Shown here one piece after another: positions 8,263-17,468 of a DNA stretch of 53,663 nt. The position numbers and the translations under genes are program-made. The stretch lies in the NCBI GenBank assembly GCA_033762255.1, contig JANRLT010000023.1, positions 1 through 53,663 of the forward strand, given 5' to 3'. The first letter of the stretch is position 1, and each line of letters begins with the position of its first letter. The notes below the pieces were generated by a model. That model was given only the letters and a program-made list of their open reading frames with translations. It did not search any database and was not told where the DNA came from. This DNA comes from Pirellulales bacterium (GTDB lineage: Bacteria; Planctomycetota; Planctomycetia; Pirellulales; JALHPA01).

Positions 8263-11200
8263 GTGCTCTTTTTGCATAGTTTCGCTCGAGACAAACGGAT
8301 TTGTCCGCTTGGTGCTGTTTTGAAATCCTCGCGCAAGGCCGAGACAGGGGAGCATGGCTGCTCCCTCCGGGCAATTTGCCGGCCTGGAACCGCCAATAAC
8401 TGGTGCCGTCGCGGCGCTCCCGCTGGTGGGGGCGTGGGAGCCTTTGCGCGCGCTTGGCGGGGAGTGGTTTGCTGGTTGGGATTAAGCTGGATCGGCATGG
8501 CCCTGGCCTCAGGAACACTCATTGCACAAACTCCGGCGGGGCCGGCGCTTTCCCCTTCGACAGCCCCTTCCGCCCCCCCGGGAATTGATTTGACGATCCG
8601 CCCCGCTCCTGCCCAAGCTTTGGGAAAAAATGAACTTGCACAAAAGCCGCGAGCAAATCCCGTTTTAAGGCTCTCGCCGGGCGAACCCTCGGCTTCATCG
8701 GATCATTTGCCGATGAACGCGCCGTCTGGTCCTCTCACCCTGGGGGCCGCGTCCGCCGCCGCGCCAGTCAGCACGCCGCATCAAACAACCGGGGATCAGC
8801 CTGGCGTGGCTAGCCAATCTGTCGCCGCGCAGCCGTTTCCGCCCGTACATGCGACAGCTCCGCCCGGTGCCGGTGGGGGCATGCTCACGGTGGACGCGGA
8901 CCCGCCGGCGGACGACCTATCGGCCAAGGATCGGGGGTGGACAATTCAGGTGCGGGCGGCCTGGGGCGGGGGAGAGGAGCAAACTTGGCAGGCCGAGTTT
9001 TCCTGGTCGGCGGGGCCGATCGTGCTCATTCGCGCCCTCGGGATTGAAGCGGACGAGCCGGGTTCGATGTGGACGGAGGATGGCGTGCTGCATGTTCGCC
9101 AGCCCAGTGCGCGCGCCTATGACGGAGTGGACATGCGAATGCCCTTTGATGCCGAAGGGGTGTTGCGGTATCGCTTTACGACTAAAACAGGCGAGACAAT
9201 CAACGGGCAGGTCACCGTGGCCGAGCTACTGGGGAATACCTGGCAAAAGCCGCTGGACGAGTCGGGGAATAGGCTCTTTTTACGACGTATGCCGGGGGAC
9301 GCGCTGCGGGTTCATTGCGAGCGCGGGCACTTGGTATGCGACGTGGGGGAGGAATTTCGATTTGAAGTGACGCCGCATCTGTTGCCCGTGGCGGATGGCG
9401 CGGGGTTGCGCATCCGGCCAAAACTGGTGCTCAAGTCCAGTGGGCAGGAAGTGGGCGCGCAGGAATACCAGATCCATAAATACACGCGCAACTGGTCGCG
9501 TCCCGCCGCCGCGGGGGGGGCGCAACCTTCGATACCTTTTACTTTGCGCATCCCGGAACAAGAGGGAGTGTACGAAATCCAAATCGAAGTGACCGAAAAA
9601 GGCCCTTTGCGCTGGGGCAAACCCCTGATGAGCCGCACGGTGCAATTGGTGGCGGTGGCCGAATTGTCCTCGCGGCCCTCGACCGGTAAGCAGCAAAACC
9701 CCTGGGTTAAGGTGCAGGAAATAGATCCAACCAATAACAGTTGGACGGAAAAATTTCGCGGCAACTGGTCATTTTGGCCTGGCAGCCGACCCGGTTCCCT
9801 GGGAAATGGCAAATCCCAGGTGATCGAGGTCGCGGGTTGGGGAAACTATTTGCAATTAAACAACAACGATCCAGCGGGAGAGACCGCATGGGAGGCCTAT
9901 CCGCTGACGATTGCCCAGCCGGGAATGCCGCACATCCTGGAGGTGGAATATCCGACGCAATTAGCGCAGCGGTTAGGGATCAGCCTGGTCGAGCCGAATG
10001 CCGCCGGCCAGGTCCAGCCGATTGGTCTGGATAGCGGAGTATTAGTAACCCCCGAGGGGGTGACCAGTCAACCTGGCTGGGGTCGCCAACGGGTGGTGTT
10101 TTGGCCGCGAACAAAGACCCCTGTGTTATTGTTGACCAATCGCGGCGCGGCGGGTGTGGCGGCCTATGGCAAAATTCAGGTTTTGGCGGGACCGGCCCAT
10201 TTGCCAGCGGCGGGGAGCGCGGCGAATTTTGGGGAACGGCTGTGGGGAGCGGGCTGGCTACGGCCTCTTTTTCCTGAAAATTTTTCCGCCGCCGAAGCGC
10301 TTGACCCGTGGAGCGGGCGCACCTTGGATGACTGGCAGACATTTTGGGAGGGGTCGCAGCGGATGCTGGAATATCTGCGGCATCACGGCCACAATACCCT
10401 GGTCTTGGCCGCCTATGCGGATGGCAGCGCGATTTTTCCCGCCTCGGGACTGGGGGCCACGCCCCGCTATGACACGGGCGTCTTTTTTGACGCGGGCCAG
10501 GACCTGGAACGCAAGGATGTCCTGGAATTATTATGCCGCCTGTGCGATCGCGAGCAGGTGCAACTGTTCGCGGGATTGCAATTTGCCGCGACCATCCCCG
10601 CGCTAGAGCGGCAACTTCGGGAGGACCCCGTTGCGGCGGTTGGTATTTCCCTGGTGGGGGCCGAGGGACGCCCTTGGACCGCGGTCCATCCCGCGCGGCG
10701 GGGGCTGGCCCCTTATTACAACCCGCTTGATCCGCGCGTACAGGACGTGATCCGCCGAACCGTGCGCGCGACGGCAAGGCGCTACGCCCCGCATCCCTCT
10801 TTTCGAGGATTGGTATTAGAAGTCTCCGCCGACGGCTTTTTGCAATTTCCGGGTGAATACTGGGGATTGGATGATCGGACCGTGGCGGAATTTGAACAAT
10901 CCGCCCAACTGCAAATTCCCGCATCCGGTCCCGAGCGACATTGGCAACGCGCGCGCTACTTGCAGGCAAATCCCGCCGCCCGGCAGGCTTGGCTCAATTT
11001 TCGCGCGGAGCGATTGAGTGATTTTTTTGCCCGACTCACAGCCGATGTTCGCGATGCGCGGGGGGACCTGCAATTGGTCTTTTTGCCCACGAATCCGTGG
11101 GAATCCCCCGATTTGCCCGCCGCCCGCCAGCCCACGCTGGTAGGGGCGCGGTCGCCGCGGGATTGGACCCTGCCGATTGGCGGGCAGGGGTGGGGAGCGG

Positions 11201-12837
11201 CAGGGACCGACGGCGATCTGCGGGACGCCGGTCCATCTTCCCCGCGGGCCGTGATCACTGTCAGTCCGGAGTCACGAGAACGCACAGCGAGCGCGGCCCC
11301 GTTGTGGCTGCATACCGCGCGACAATTTGCTTCGACGGAACTGCTTACCGGTGATAGCGAACGGGAATTTCTGGCGGAACTGCGAAGGCCGGAAGAATCG
11401 CCACGCGGCTCGGCGCCAAACTTGGCGGACATGGTGGCTGGTACGGTGTTTTTGCACGAACCGCAACGGCTGCGTCTGGCCTCTTTTGACGAAAAAAGCC
11501 CTTTTGGCAAAGAAAAGACCTTTACCTGGCAGGTAACGCAATTTTCCCCCGCCGCGTGGGGAAATCGCCGCCGCTTTGCGCTGGCCCTGGCCGAACGCGA
11601 CCAGCCCTGGTTGATCGACGCCGGCTGGCTGCTCCCCCTGGGTCAAGAAGAACACCTACAGGAAATGGGAGCCGCGTTTCGCCGCCTGCCGGCTGAAACA
11701 TTTGGCACGCTTGATATGGCAAGCGAGCCGGTCACCCTGCGGTGGCTGGTTCTGAATGGCCAAACCTGGCTGTACGCGGTCAATAGCGCTCCCTTTGCGG
11801 TCAAGGTCAAACTGGGGATCAATTTACCCACAGGGTCGCGCCCCGTGGAGCTAAGCGGAATGCGGGTGGTGGCCCCAGTGCAGGGAAATACCTGGACGCT
11901 GGAGCTAAAACCATACGACCTGTTGGCGGTACGTTGGCCGGGAAATGTGCAGATTATCTCCGCGGAAACGCAATTTCCCGGGGAATTGGCCGACACACTG
12001 CAATCGCGCCTGGGGGAAATGCGCGCCCGGCGGGCCACCCTGGAAAATCCACCCCCCTTGACCACACTTCTCAATGGTGACTTGGAACGTCCCGTGGACA
12101 AAAACGGCGCGTCTCCCCATTGGCAATTGTCAGCCAGCGAGGACGCCGAAGCGGCCGCCGCCCCCGAAATGCGAGTCGTTTTTGACAATCCCCAGCAAGG
12201 TACCCAGGCACTGTTAATATCCAATCCCTTGGCGCAAAGCGCTACTCTGCAAAGCGAGCCCCTGGCCGCGCCGATCAGCGGGCGTTTGGCCTTATCGGTA
12301 TGGTTGAAAATTGCGGACCCCCGTGCCCAACCCCAGGTCCGTCTGGTGATAAGCGGCTTACTCCGCGATGAGGAATTCGTGCGCTACGCCCCGATCGGCG
12401 CTCAGCAGCCCGCGGCTCCCCTGCGCGACTCTTGGGCCCAATATGTGCTGCAGGTGGATGACCTGCCTACCCAAGGTTTAACACAACTGCGCGTGCGCAT
12501 CGAACTGTTAGGGGCAGGCCAGTTATGGGTGGACAATGCGCAACTGTTTGATTTGGCATTTAGCGAGGCGGAACGACGACAGTTTGACAAACTGCTGGCC
12601 CTGGCCGACTTTCAACTACAAAATGGCAAATTGGGGCGTTGTTGGACGCATTTGCAGGGATATTGGTCGCGGTATTTGCACGAAGTTGTCCCGCCGCCAA
12701 AGATGGAAGTCTTTCCCGCGGCAAAGTCGGATCAGCCGCAAAATACGACTCCGCCGCCGGAATCAACTCCCACCAAGACCGGTGAGCAAGCGGCTAAACC
12801 GACCATGTGGGACAGAATGCGCGACTGGTGGCGATAA
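8263..12837 (+). CDS. Very large secreted glycosidase-like protein
   Basis: Up to 1,524 residues. The first usable codon is a GTG at 8263, but a GTG at 8434 places a typical signal peptide (VGAFARAW.. to ..LASGTLIAQT) right at the N-terminus; the true start is uncertain. A Pro/Ala-rich stretch is followed by beta-sandwich-like regions. Around residues 660-1,000 there is a TIM-barrel-like segment (LRHHGHNTLVLAAYADG, YNPLDPRVQDVI) reminiscent of family-10-type or glycosyl-hydrolase-like barrels. Near residue 1,270 an LLNGDLERP segment begins a carbohydrate-binding-like beta-sandwich. I cannot identify catalytic residues or a substrate. The C-terminus ends in a short basic and aromatic tail (WDRMRDWWR). 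Probably an exported polysaccharide-interacting protein. Confidence 0.75.
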   Translation: MLFLHSFARDKRICPLGAVLKSSRKAETGEHGCSLRAICRPGTANNWCRRGAPAGGGVGAFARAWRGVVCWLGLSWIGMALASGTLIAQTPAGPALSPSTAPSAPPGIDLTIRPAPAQALGKNELAQKPRANPVLRLSPGEPSASSDHLPMNAPSGPLTLGAASAAAPVSTPHQTTGDQPGVASQSVAAQPFPPVHATAPPGAGGGMLTVDADPPADDLSAKDRGWTIQVRAAWGGGEEQTWQAEFSWSAGPIVLIRALGIEADEPGSMWTEDGVLHVRQPSARAYDGVDMRMPFDAEGVLRYRFTTKTGETINGQVTVAELLGNTWQKPLDESGNRLFLRRMPGDALRVHCERGHLVCDVGEEFRFEVTPHLLPVADGAGLRIRPKLVLKSSGQEVGAQEYQIHKYTRNWSRPAAAGGAQPSIPFTLRIPEQEGVYEIQIEVTEKGPLRWGKPLMSRTVQLVAVAELSSRPSTGKQQNPWVKVQEIDPTNNSWTEKFRGNWSFWPGSRPGSLGNGKSQVIEVAGWGNYLQLNNNDPAGETAWEAYPLTIAQPGMPHILEVEYPTQLAQRLGISLVEPNAAGQVQPIGLDSGVLVTPEGVTSQPGWGRQRVVFWPRTKTPVLLLTNRGAAGVAAYGKIQVLAGPAHLPAAGSAANFGERLWGAGWLRPLFPENFSAAEALDPWSGRTLDDWQTFWEGSQRMLEYLRHHGHNTLVLAAYADGSAIFPASGLGATPRYDTGVFFDAGQDLERKDVLELLCRLCDREQVQLFAGLQFAATIPALERQLREDPVAAVGISLVGAEGRPWTAVHPARRGLAPYYNPLDPRVQDVIRRTVRATARRYAPHPSFRGLVLEVSADGFLQFPGEYWGLDDRTVAEFEQSAQLQIPASGPERHWQRARYLQANPAARQAWLNFRAERLSDFFARLTADVRDARGDLQLVFLPTNPWESPDLPAARQPTLVGARSPRDWTLPIGGQGWGAAGTDGDLRDAGPSSPRAVITVSPESRERTASAAPLWLHTARQFASTELLTGDSEREFLAELRRPEESPRGSAPNLADMVAGTVFLHEPQRLRLASFDEKSPFGKEKTFTWQVTQFSPAAWGNRRRFALALAERDQPWLIDAGWLLPLGQEEHLQEMGAAFRRLPAETFGTLDMASEPVTLRWLVLNGQTWLYAVNSAPFAVKVKLGINLPTGSRPVELSGMRVVAPVQGNTWTLELKPYDLLAVRWPGNVQIISAETQFPGELADTLQSRLGEMRARRATLENPPPLTTLLNGDLERPVDKNGASPHWQLSASEDAEAAAAPEMRVVFDNPQQGTQALLISNPLAQSATLQSEPLAAPISGRLALSVWLKIADPRAQPQVRLVISGLLRDEEFVRYAPIGAQQPAAPLRDSWAQYVLQVDDLPTQGLTQLRVRIELLGAGQLWVDNAQLFDLAFSEAERRQFDKLLALADFQLQNGKLGRCWTHLQGYWSRYLHEVVPPPKMEVFPAAKSDQPQNTTPPPESTPTKTGEQAAKPTMWDRMRDWWR

Positions 12838-12976
12838 GGCCCGTAGATTTTCTGCCGTTTCGGCGGGAGCAAAGGGGGGGACTGGCCGGAAATGTCGCGC
12901 CGGAATTGCTATAATCAGGCAGGTCTCCGCCGTAGCGGAATGGTCCTGTTGATGATTTTTTGGCGCGCGAGAATTT

Positions 12977-13630
12977 ATGCCACGTCGGAAAGTTCGCAAA
13001 TTAAAATCCACCCCGCGTCTCGAGCGGCACTACGTCGAATTGAGCCAGCTCACGCCGGAAAATTTACTCTCGCGCCTATTTGCCCATTCCGTTGCGGGGC
13101 CGGACGCCCCGGTGGAGTTTGAGTTAGGCAGCGGCAAGGGGCTGTTTTTGCGAAACTTTGCCGCGCGGCATCCGGAGCGGAATTTTCTGGGTAATGAGGT
13201 CGCGCCCAAGTACGCCCTGTTTGCCGCGGGCCAGTTGGCTCAGCGGGAATTGACCAATGCGGTGATGATCCAGGGGGACGGCCTGCGCTTGCTGCGGGAA
13301 TTTTTACCGACGGAGTCGCTCGCCGCGGTGCATGTGTACTTTCCCGATCCGTGGTGGAAAGCTCGTCATAAAAAGCGTCGAGTGCTTACTCCCGCCTCTC
13401 TGCGGGATATCCAACGAGTCTTGTTACCGGGGGGGAAACTACACTTTTGGACCGATGTGCAGGAATATTATGAAACCAGTATCGAGCTAATGATGTCGGT
13501 CACGCAACTGCGCGGCCCTGTGCCGATGGCCGAACCCCCCGCGCTACACGATCTGGACTATCGGACGCACTTTGAACGCCGCACCCGCCAAGCGGGCGAG
13601 CCGGTCTTTCGTTGCTGGTTTGAGAAATGA
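12977..13630 (+). CDS. trmB: tRNA (guanine-N7-)-methyltransferase
   Basis: SAM-dependent enzyme that makes m7G46 in the variable loop of tRNAs. The 217-residue protein has the TrmB motifs in order: ELGSGKG (SAM binding, about residues 47-53), NEVAPKYA, QGDGLRLL, and the hallmark YFPDPWWKARHKKRR with the catalytic aspartate. The C-terminal THFERR motif is also present. Length is normal. It lies 139 bp after the large secreted protein, and a strong palindrome follows the stop codon, so it is probably transcribed separately. Confidence 0.95.
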   Translation: MPRRKVRKLKSTPRLERHYVELSQLTPENLLSRLFAHSVAGPDAPVEFELGSGKGLFLRNFAARHPERNFLGNEVAPKYALFAAGQLAQRELTNAVMIQGDGLRLLREFLPTESLAAVHVYFPDPWWKARHKKRRVLTPASLRDIQRVLLPGGKLHFWTDVQEYYETSIELMMSVTQLRGPVPMAEPPALHDLDYRTHFERRTRQAGEPVFRCWFEK

Positions 13631-13643
13631 GAGACGGGAGTAG

Positions 13644-13664
13644 GTCCCGTCCGCCGGACGGGAC
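13644..13664. repeat. Perfect palindrome after trmB
   Basis: GTCCCGTCCG and CGGACGGGAC form a perfect 10-bp stem with a 1-nt loop, 14 bases after the trmB stop codon. No T-run follows, so it is more like the small palindromic repeats elsewhere in the window than a rho-independent terminator. The rest of the gap to fabH (to 14063) is purine-rich (repeated GGGAGACGGGAG), holds other short imperfect palindromes near 13765 and 13833, and shows no gene. Confidence 0.55.
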
Positions 13665-14063
13665 TAACGCTACGGGTGGGTAGCGTCGGGAGGTAGAACG
13701 GGACGCGGGAGACGGGAGATGGGAGACGGGAGAGCAGGGGAACAGGAATGCCTAGCCGCGACGCGCAGCGAAGCGCGACTGGGGGCTGGGAAACAGGGCA
13801 TAGGCAGAAGAGCGCGACAGCGGAGAATTAGCTCCAGCGGAGCGCAATCTTTAAAGCTGGTGACAAACAACCCCTTATTCATTTTTCATTTTTAATTCTT
13901 AATTGACTTGCCTCCCCAACCGTATTCAGCGGCCCGGCAATATGGTAATTTATTTATCTTGCAATCAAGGCTTTGTGGAACGCGGCATCGTTTCCCAGGC
14001 CGTTCATGAGTGGGCGTATAATCTCTGATTTAGGACGCGAAATTGTCATTTCCGGTGGAACGG

Positions 14064-15071
14064 ATGCTGAATGTCACTTCAGCCCCTTTGCGGCAGTTGG
14101 GGGGGGTGCGAATTTTGGCTACGGGCAGTTACGCCCCCGAGCAGATCGTCACCAATGCCGATCTGGCCAGTCTGGGCTGTGATCCCGATTGGATTGTACA
14201 GCGGACCGGCGTCCACGAGCGTCGCCGGGCGCCCCCGGAAATAGCCACCAGCGATCTGGCCGTGAGTGCCGCCCAGCGTTGCCTGGCCAGCGCAAATTGC
14301 CCCCCCGGCGATGTCGATCTGGTTATCGTCGCCACTTTTACGCCGGACTTTCCCGCTCCCGCCACGGCTTGTTTGGTGCAGGATCGGTTGGGGATCAACG
14401 CTCCCGCCTTTGACCTGAATGCCGCTTGCGCGGGGTTCTTTTATGCGCTGGTCACTGGCATGCAGTTTGTGTCCAGCGGCTGCGCGCGTCGGGCCCTGGT
14501 CATTGGCGCTGACACCAACACCCGCGTGGTCGATCCGCGCGACCCCAAAATTTATCCCATCTTTGGTGATGGCGCGGGGGCCGTTCTATTAGCTCCAGGC
14601 GAGCCGGACCAGGGATTTTTGGCTTATACACTGGGTGCCGATGGTAGCGGCGTGGATCTGCTACGCATGCCCATGGGGGGGACGCGGGAACCGCCGCATG
14701 TCCCCGGTGTCGAGTCCGGCAGGCATTATTTGTGGATGGAGGGGCGGCCGGTCTTTAAATGGGCGGTGCGGATTATCCCCCAATCCACGCGCGAAGTCCT
14801 GGCCGCGGCGCAGGTGACGTTGGATCAGGTCCGGGGCGTGATTTTGCACCAGGCCAATGCACGAATTATTGACGCGGTCGCGGCCGAGCTGGAAATACCA
14901 CCCCAGAAGGTGTGGCGCAATATCGAGCGTTACGGCAACACCTCGGCCGGCAGTATTCCGCTTGTGCTCGATGAGCATGTCCGCGCGGGAGAGTTGCGTC
15001 GGGGAGATTTACTCTTGATTAGCGGATTTGGGGCGGGGCTGGCGTGGGGGACGGGGCTGTTGCGGTGGTAG
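14064..15071 (+). CDS. fabH: 3-oxoacyl-ACP synthase III (KAS III)
   Basis: Condenses acetyl-CoA (or another short acyl-CoA) with malonyl-ACP to start fatty acid synthesis. From the ATG at 14064 the protein has 335 residues and the complete Cys-His-Asn triad: Cys122 in AACAGFFYAL, His262 in ILHQANARI, and Asn292 in RYGNTSAGS. The frame is open back to a TTG at 14043, but the ATG gives the expected N-terminus. The oxyanion and loop regions look normal. It is followed 30 bases later by a secreted protein gene; whether they share a transcript is unclear. Confidence 0.93.
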   Translation: MLNVTSAPLRQLGGVRILATGSYAPEQIVTNADLASLGCDPDWIVQRTGVHERRRAPPEIATSDLAVSAAQRCLASANCPPGDVDLVIVATFTPDFPAPATACLVQDRLGINAPAFDLNAACAGFFYALVTGMQFVSSGCARRALVIGADTNTRVVDPRDPKIYPIFGDGAGAVLLAPGEPDQGFLAYTLGADGSGVDLLRMPMGGTREPPHVPGVESGRHYLWMEGRPVFKWAVRIIPQSTREVLAAAQVTLDQVRGVILHQANARIIDAVAAELEIPPQKVWRNIERYGNTSAGSIPLVLDEHVRAGELRRGDLLLISGFGAGLAWGTGLLRW

Positions 15072-15101
15072 TCATTGAATACTTTTGAACACTCTTTTGT
15101 A

Positions 15102-16703
15102 ATGACTCGTTCTATGTCTAATTTACAAAAGTTGGTTTGGCTGTTGCCTTTCTACGTGTTTGGTATTTGCCTGCCAAAAGCGGTGCAGGGGGCGGATGTG
15201 ACGCCCCAGCCCCGCCCCGCACTAGGCATGAATCTGGCCGGTCCGGCGGATTGGAGCACCGAACTGCCGTTTGTCGATGTGTTTCGCCTGTCGCGGGAAT
15301 GGATCAGCCAGCGGAAGGGGGCGGAATGGGGCAAAGGGCCCGCGCTGGCCCTGGATGAACAGGGCTGGGTCAAACAGCTAGAGCCTGATTGCTTTGCCGA
15401 GACTGCGCTCTGCACGATCGATGGCGGCCATTACCCCAGCGGACCCTGGACTGTCCTTTGGGAAGGCGAGGGAAAACTCGAATTATCCAAAGGGAAAGTC
15501 ACCGTTACCGAGCGTAATCGTTTGGTGGTCAATATCGACGCCGCTGGTGGGGGATTTTTTCTACGCTTGCTGGCCACCAATCCCGCCAAGCCGGTTCGTA
15601 ATATCCAAGTTCTCATGCCCAGCGTGACCGCCGCCCAAGCGGCCAAGAACCCCTGGAATCCCAAATTTTTGAACCTCTGGCGAGGCATGGCCTGCCTGCG
15701 GTTCATGGATCTGCAATTGACAAATAACTCTCCCCAAAAGCACTGGGCCGATCGCCCCCGGGTTTCCGACGCCACGTTCACCCGCCGGGGCGTGCCCGTG
15801 GAGTTGTTGTGCGACTTGGCCAATCGCCAGCAAGCCGACGCGTGGTTTTGCCTGCCGCATCAGGCCGATGATGAGTATGTGCGGGAATTTGCCAAAGTGG
15901 TGCGAGAGCGGCTTGACCCCCAGCTGCGCGCGTACATCGAATACTCCAACGAAGTCTGGAATGGCCAGTTCGAGCAACACCGCTATGCGGGCGAACAGGG
16001 GCAGCGGCTAAAACTGGCCGAAAAACCCTGGGAAGCGGCCTGGTACTTTACCGCGTATCGTTCGGGACAAATTTTTGACATTTGGGAAGAAGTTTTTGGG
16101 GGCCGGACCCGGTTGGTGCGGGTGCTGGCCAGTCAGGCGGGGAACAGTTATGTCGCCGAACAGATTGTTAATTGGCGCGATGCCAATCGCCAAGTAGTCG
16201 AGGCCGATGTCCTGGCGATTGCGCCGTATATTTCGCTAAATTTACCCAACGAGGGCGAAAACCTTACCGCCGCGGAAGTCGCCCAATGGTCGGTAGAACA
16301 ATTGCTTGATCATGTGGAACAACAGGCCTTGCCGGAATGCATCGACTGGATGCGGCAGCATCAAAAAATCGCCACGGAACGCGGATTGAAACTTGTCGCC
16401 TATGAGGCAGGTCAGCATTTTGTGGGCGTGGCCGGGGGCGAAAATAACGAGGCCTTGACCAAATTATTATTAGCGGCCAACCGGCATCCGCATTTGGAAC
16501 GGATTTATACAGCGTACTTTGCGGGTTGGGAGGCTAACGGCGGGGATTTGCTGTGCTATTTTTCCAGCGTGGGGCAATGGAGCAAATGGGGAAGCTGGGG
16601 CGTCGTGGAACACCTGGACGAGGATGTAAACAAATCGCCCAAGCTGCGGGGGGTGCTGAGGTGGGGAACGCGTGTGAATGAACAGTTAAAAGTTAAGAAA
16701 TAA
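15102..16703 (+). CDS. Secreted glycosidase-like protein of unknown specificity
   Basis: About 533 residues with a signal peptide (LVWLLPFYVFGICLPKAVQG, cleaved near GADVT). The motif YIEYSNEVWNGQF around residue 290 resembles the strand-4 Asn-Glu pair that carries the acid/base residue in clan GH-A glycosidases. A later LVAYEAGQHF motif could supply the nucleophile glutamate on strand 7. These are pattern matches only. Related planctomycete proteins are usually annotated as hypothetical or cellulose-binding. The start could be the ATG at 15102 or 15114; the frame opens with TTG at 15075. It begins directly after fabH. Confidence 0.75.
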   Translation: MTRSMSNLQKLVWLLPFYVFGICLPKAVQGADVTPQPRPALGMNLAGPADWSTELPFVDVFRLSREWISQRKGAEWGKGPALALDEQGWVKQLEPDCFAETALCTIDGGHYPSGPWTVLWEGEGKLELSKGKVTVTERNRLVVNIDAAGGGFFLRLLATNPAKPVRNIQVLMPSVTAAQAAKNPWNPKFLNLWRGMACLRFMDLQLTNNSPQKHWADRPRVSDATFTRRGVPVELLCDLANRQQADAWFCLPHQADDEYVREFAKVVRERLDPQLRAYIEYSNEVWNGQFEQHRYAGEQGQRLKLAEKPWEAAWYFTAYRSGQIFDIWEEVFGGRTRLVRVLASQAGNSYVAEQIVNWRDANRQVVEADVLAIAPYISLNLPNEGENLTAAEVAQWSVEQLLDHVEQQALPECIDWMRQHQKIATERGLKLVAYEAGQHFVGVAGGENNEALTKLLLAANRHPHLERIYTAYFAGWEANGGDLLCYFSSVGQWSKWGSWGVVEHLDEDVNKSPKLRGVLRWGTRVNEQLKVKK

Positions 16704-16878
16704 CAAAGAAGTACACAGAGAAATGCGCTTTCTAGCTTAATCTAACGCGGCTAGCAATTTGTAAAATGAGCGAAGAATTAATGGTTAATCGCGATATGAC
16801 ATAACCGCGTTGCGGTAGGATTTTTGGCTTTCGGTATTCCCTGGGTAGCCGCTGCGCGGCAACCCAGGGCTGAGTTTC

Positions 16879-17055
16879 GCAACCGCGTTGCGGTACCCAG
16901 ATACCGCAACGCGGTTCTGGATCATAGCCCAGCGGTTGGAGCGCAGCGACTACCCTGGGTGAGAGGAAAAAATAAGGGTCCCGTACTCCAACGGAGTTCC
17001 GTAAATTCTGGGTAAACTGGGTAAAAACCGCGCTATGTTTACTTGCGATTGGTAT
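16879..17055. repeat. Multi-hairpin dispersed repeat, copy 1
   Basis: A unit of about 177 bp made of consecutive hairpins: an AACCGCGTTGCGG / CCGCAACGCGGTT pair, then an AGCGGTTGGAGCGCAGCGAC block, then CTCCAACGGAG, then a tail GGTAAACTGGGTAAAA..GATTGGTAT. The same blocks in the same order and orientation occur at 33233-33429. A partial extra unit lies at about 16802-16870. The 486-bp gap between genes holds no ORF of interest. Confidence 0.7.
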
Positions 17056-17189
17056 AAGATGAAATAAACTCTGTGAAGATACTACACGGTGTTGATTTTC
17101 AATAGAACAAGTGAATGTGAAGCACGTCAATTAAGTTAATCATTTTTTTAATTGCAAAACGATAAACGCCCAAGCTGGGCGGATTTCTT

Positions 17190-17468
17190 TCAGGTATTTT
17201 CCCGCGCGGCCAGGATCGCTTGGACCAGTTCTTCCGGCAATTGCGGCAGCGAGGCGGCTGATTGATCGTCGTGGCTGGATTTGACTAATCGTAGCGTGGC
17301 CTGATAACTGTCCAGATAATTCCGGCATGCGGCGCAAATGGCCAGATGCGCGTCAAAAATCGCCTGTTCGGACGCGGGCAATTCCCCATCCAAATAGGCC
17401 AAGAGAAAATCCAGCACCTGTTGGCAGCTACGCTGAGTTCCAAGTTCCCGCAATTCCGCCTGTGTCAT
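17190..17468 (-). CDS. Zinc-binding anti-sigma factor (ZAS/zf-HC2)
   Basis: A soluble protein of 92 residues with the anti-sigma zinc motif HxxxCxxC (His41, Cys45, Cys48) and an upstream Cys15. This is the fold that sequesters ECF sigma factors, and in RsrA-type members releases them when the thiols are oxidised. No membrane segment is visible. Its ATG overlaps the stop codon of the sigma gene (ATGA), so the pair is translationally coupled. The divergent neighbours encode methionine-oxidation defence, which makes an oxidant-sensing role plausible. This role is inferred, not shown. Confidence 0.85.
   Translation of the reverse strand: MTQAELRELGTQRSCQQVLDFLLAYLDGELPASEQAIFDAHLAICAACRNYLDSYQATLRLVKSSHDDQSAASLPQLPEELVQAILAARENT

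Noticed and set aside
12909-12914. TATAAT as a -10 box for trmB
   Set aside because: No plausible -35 box at the right distance; match of six bases alone is weak.
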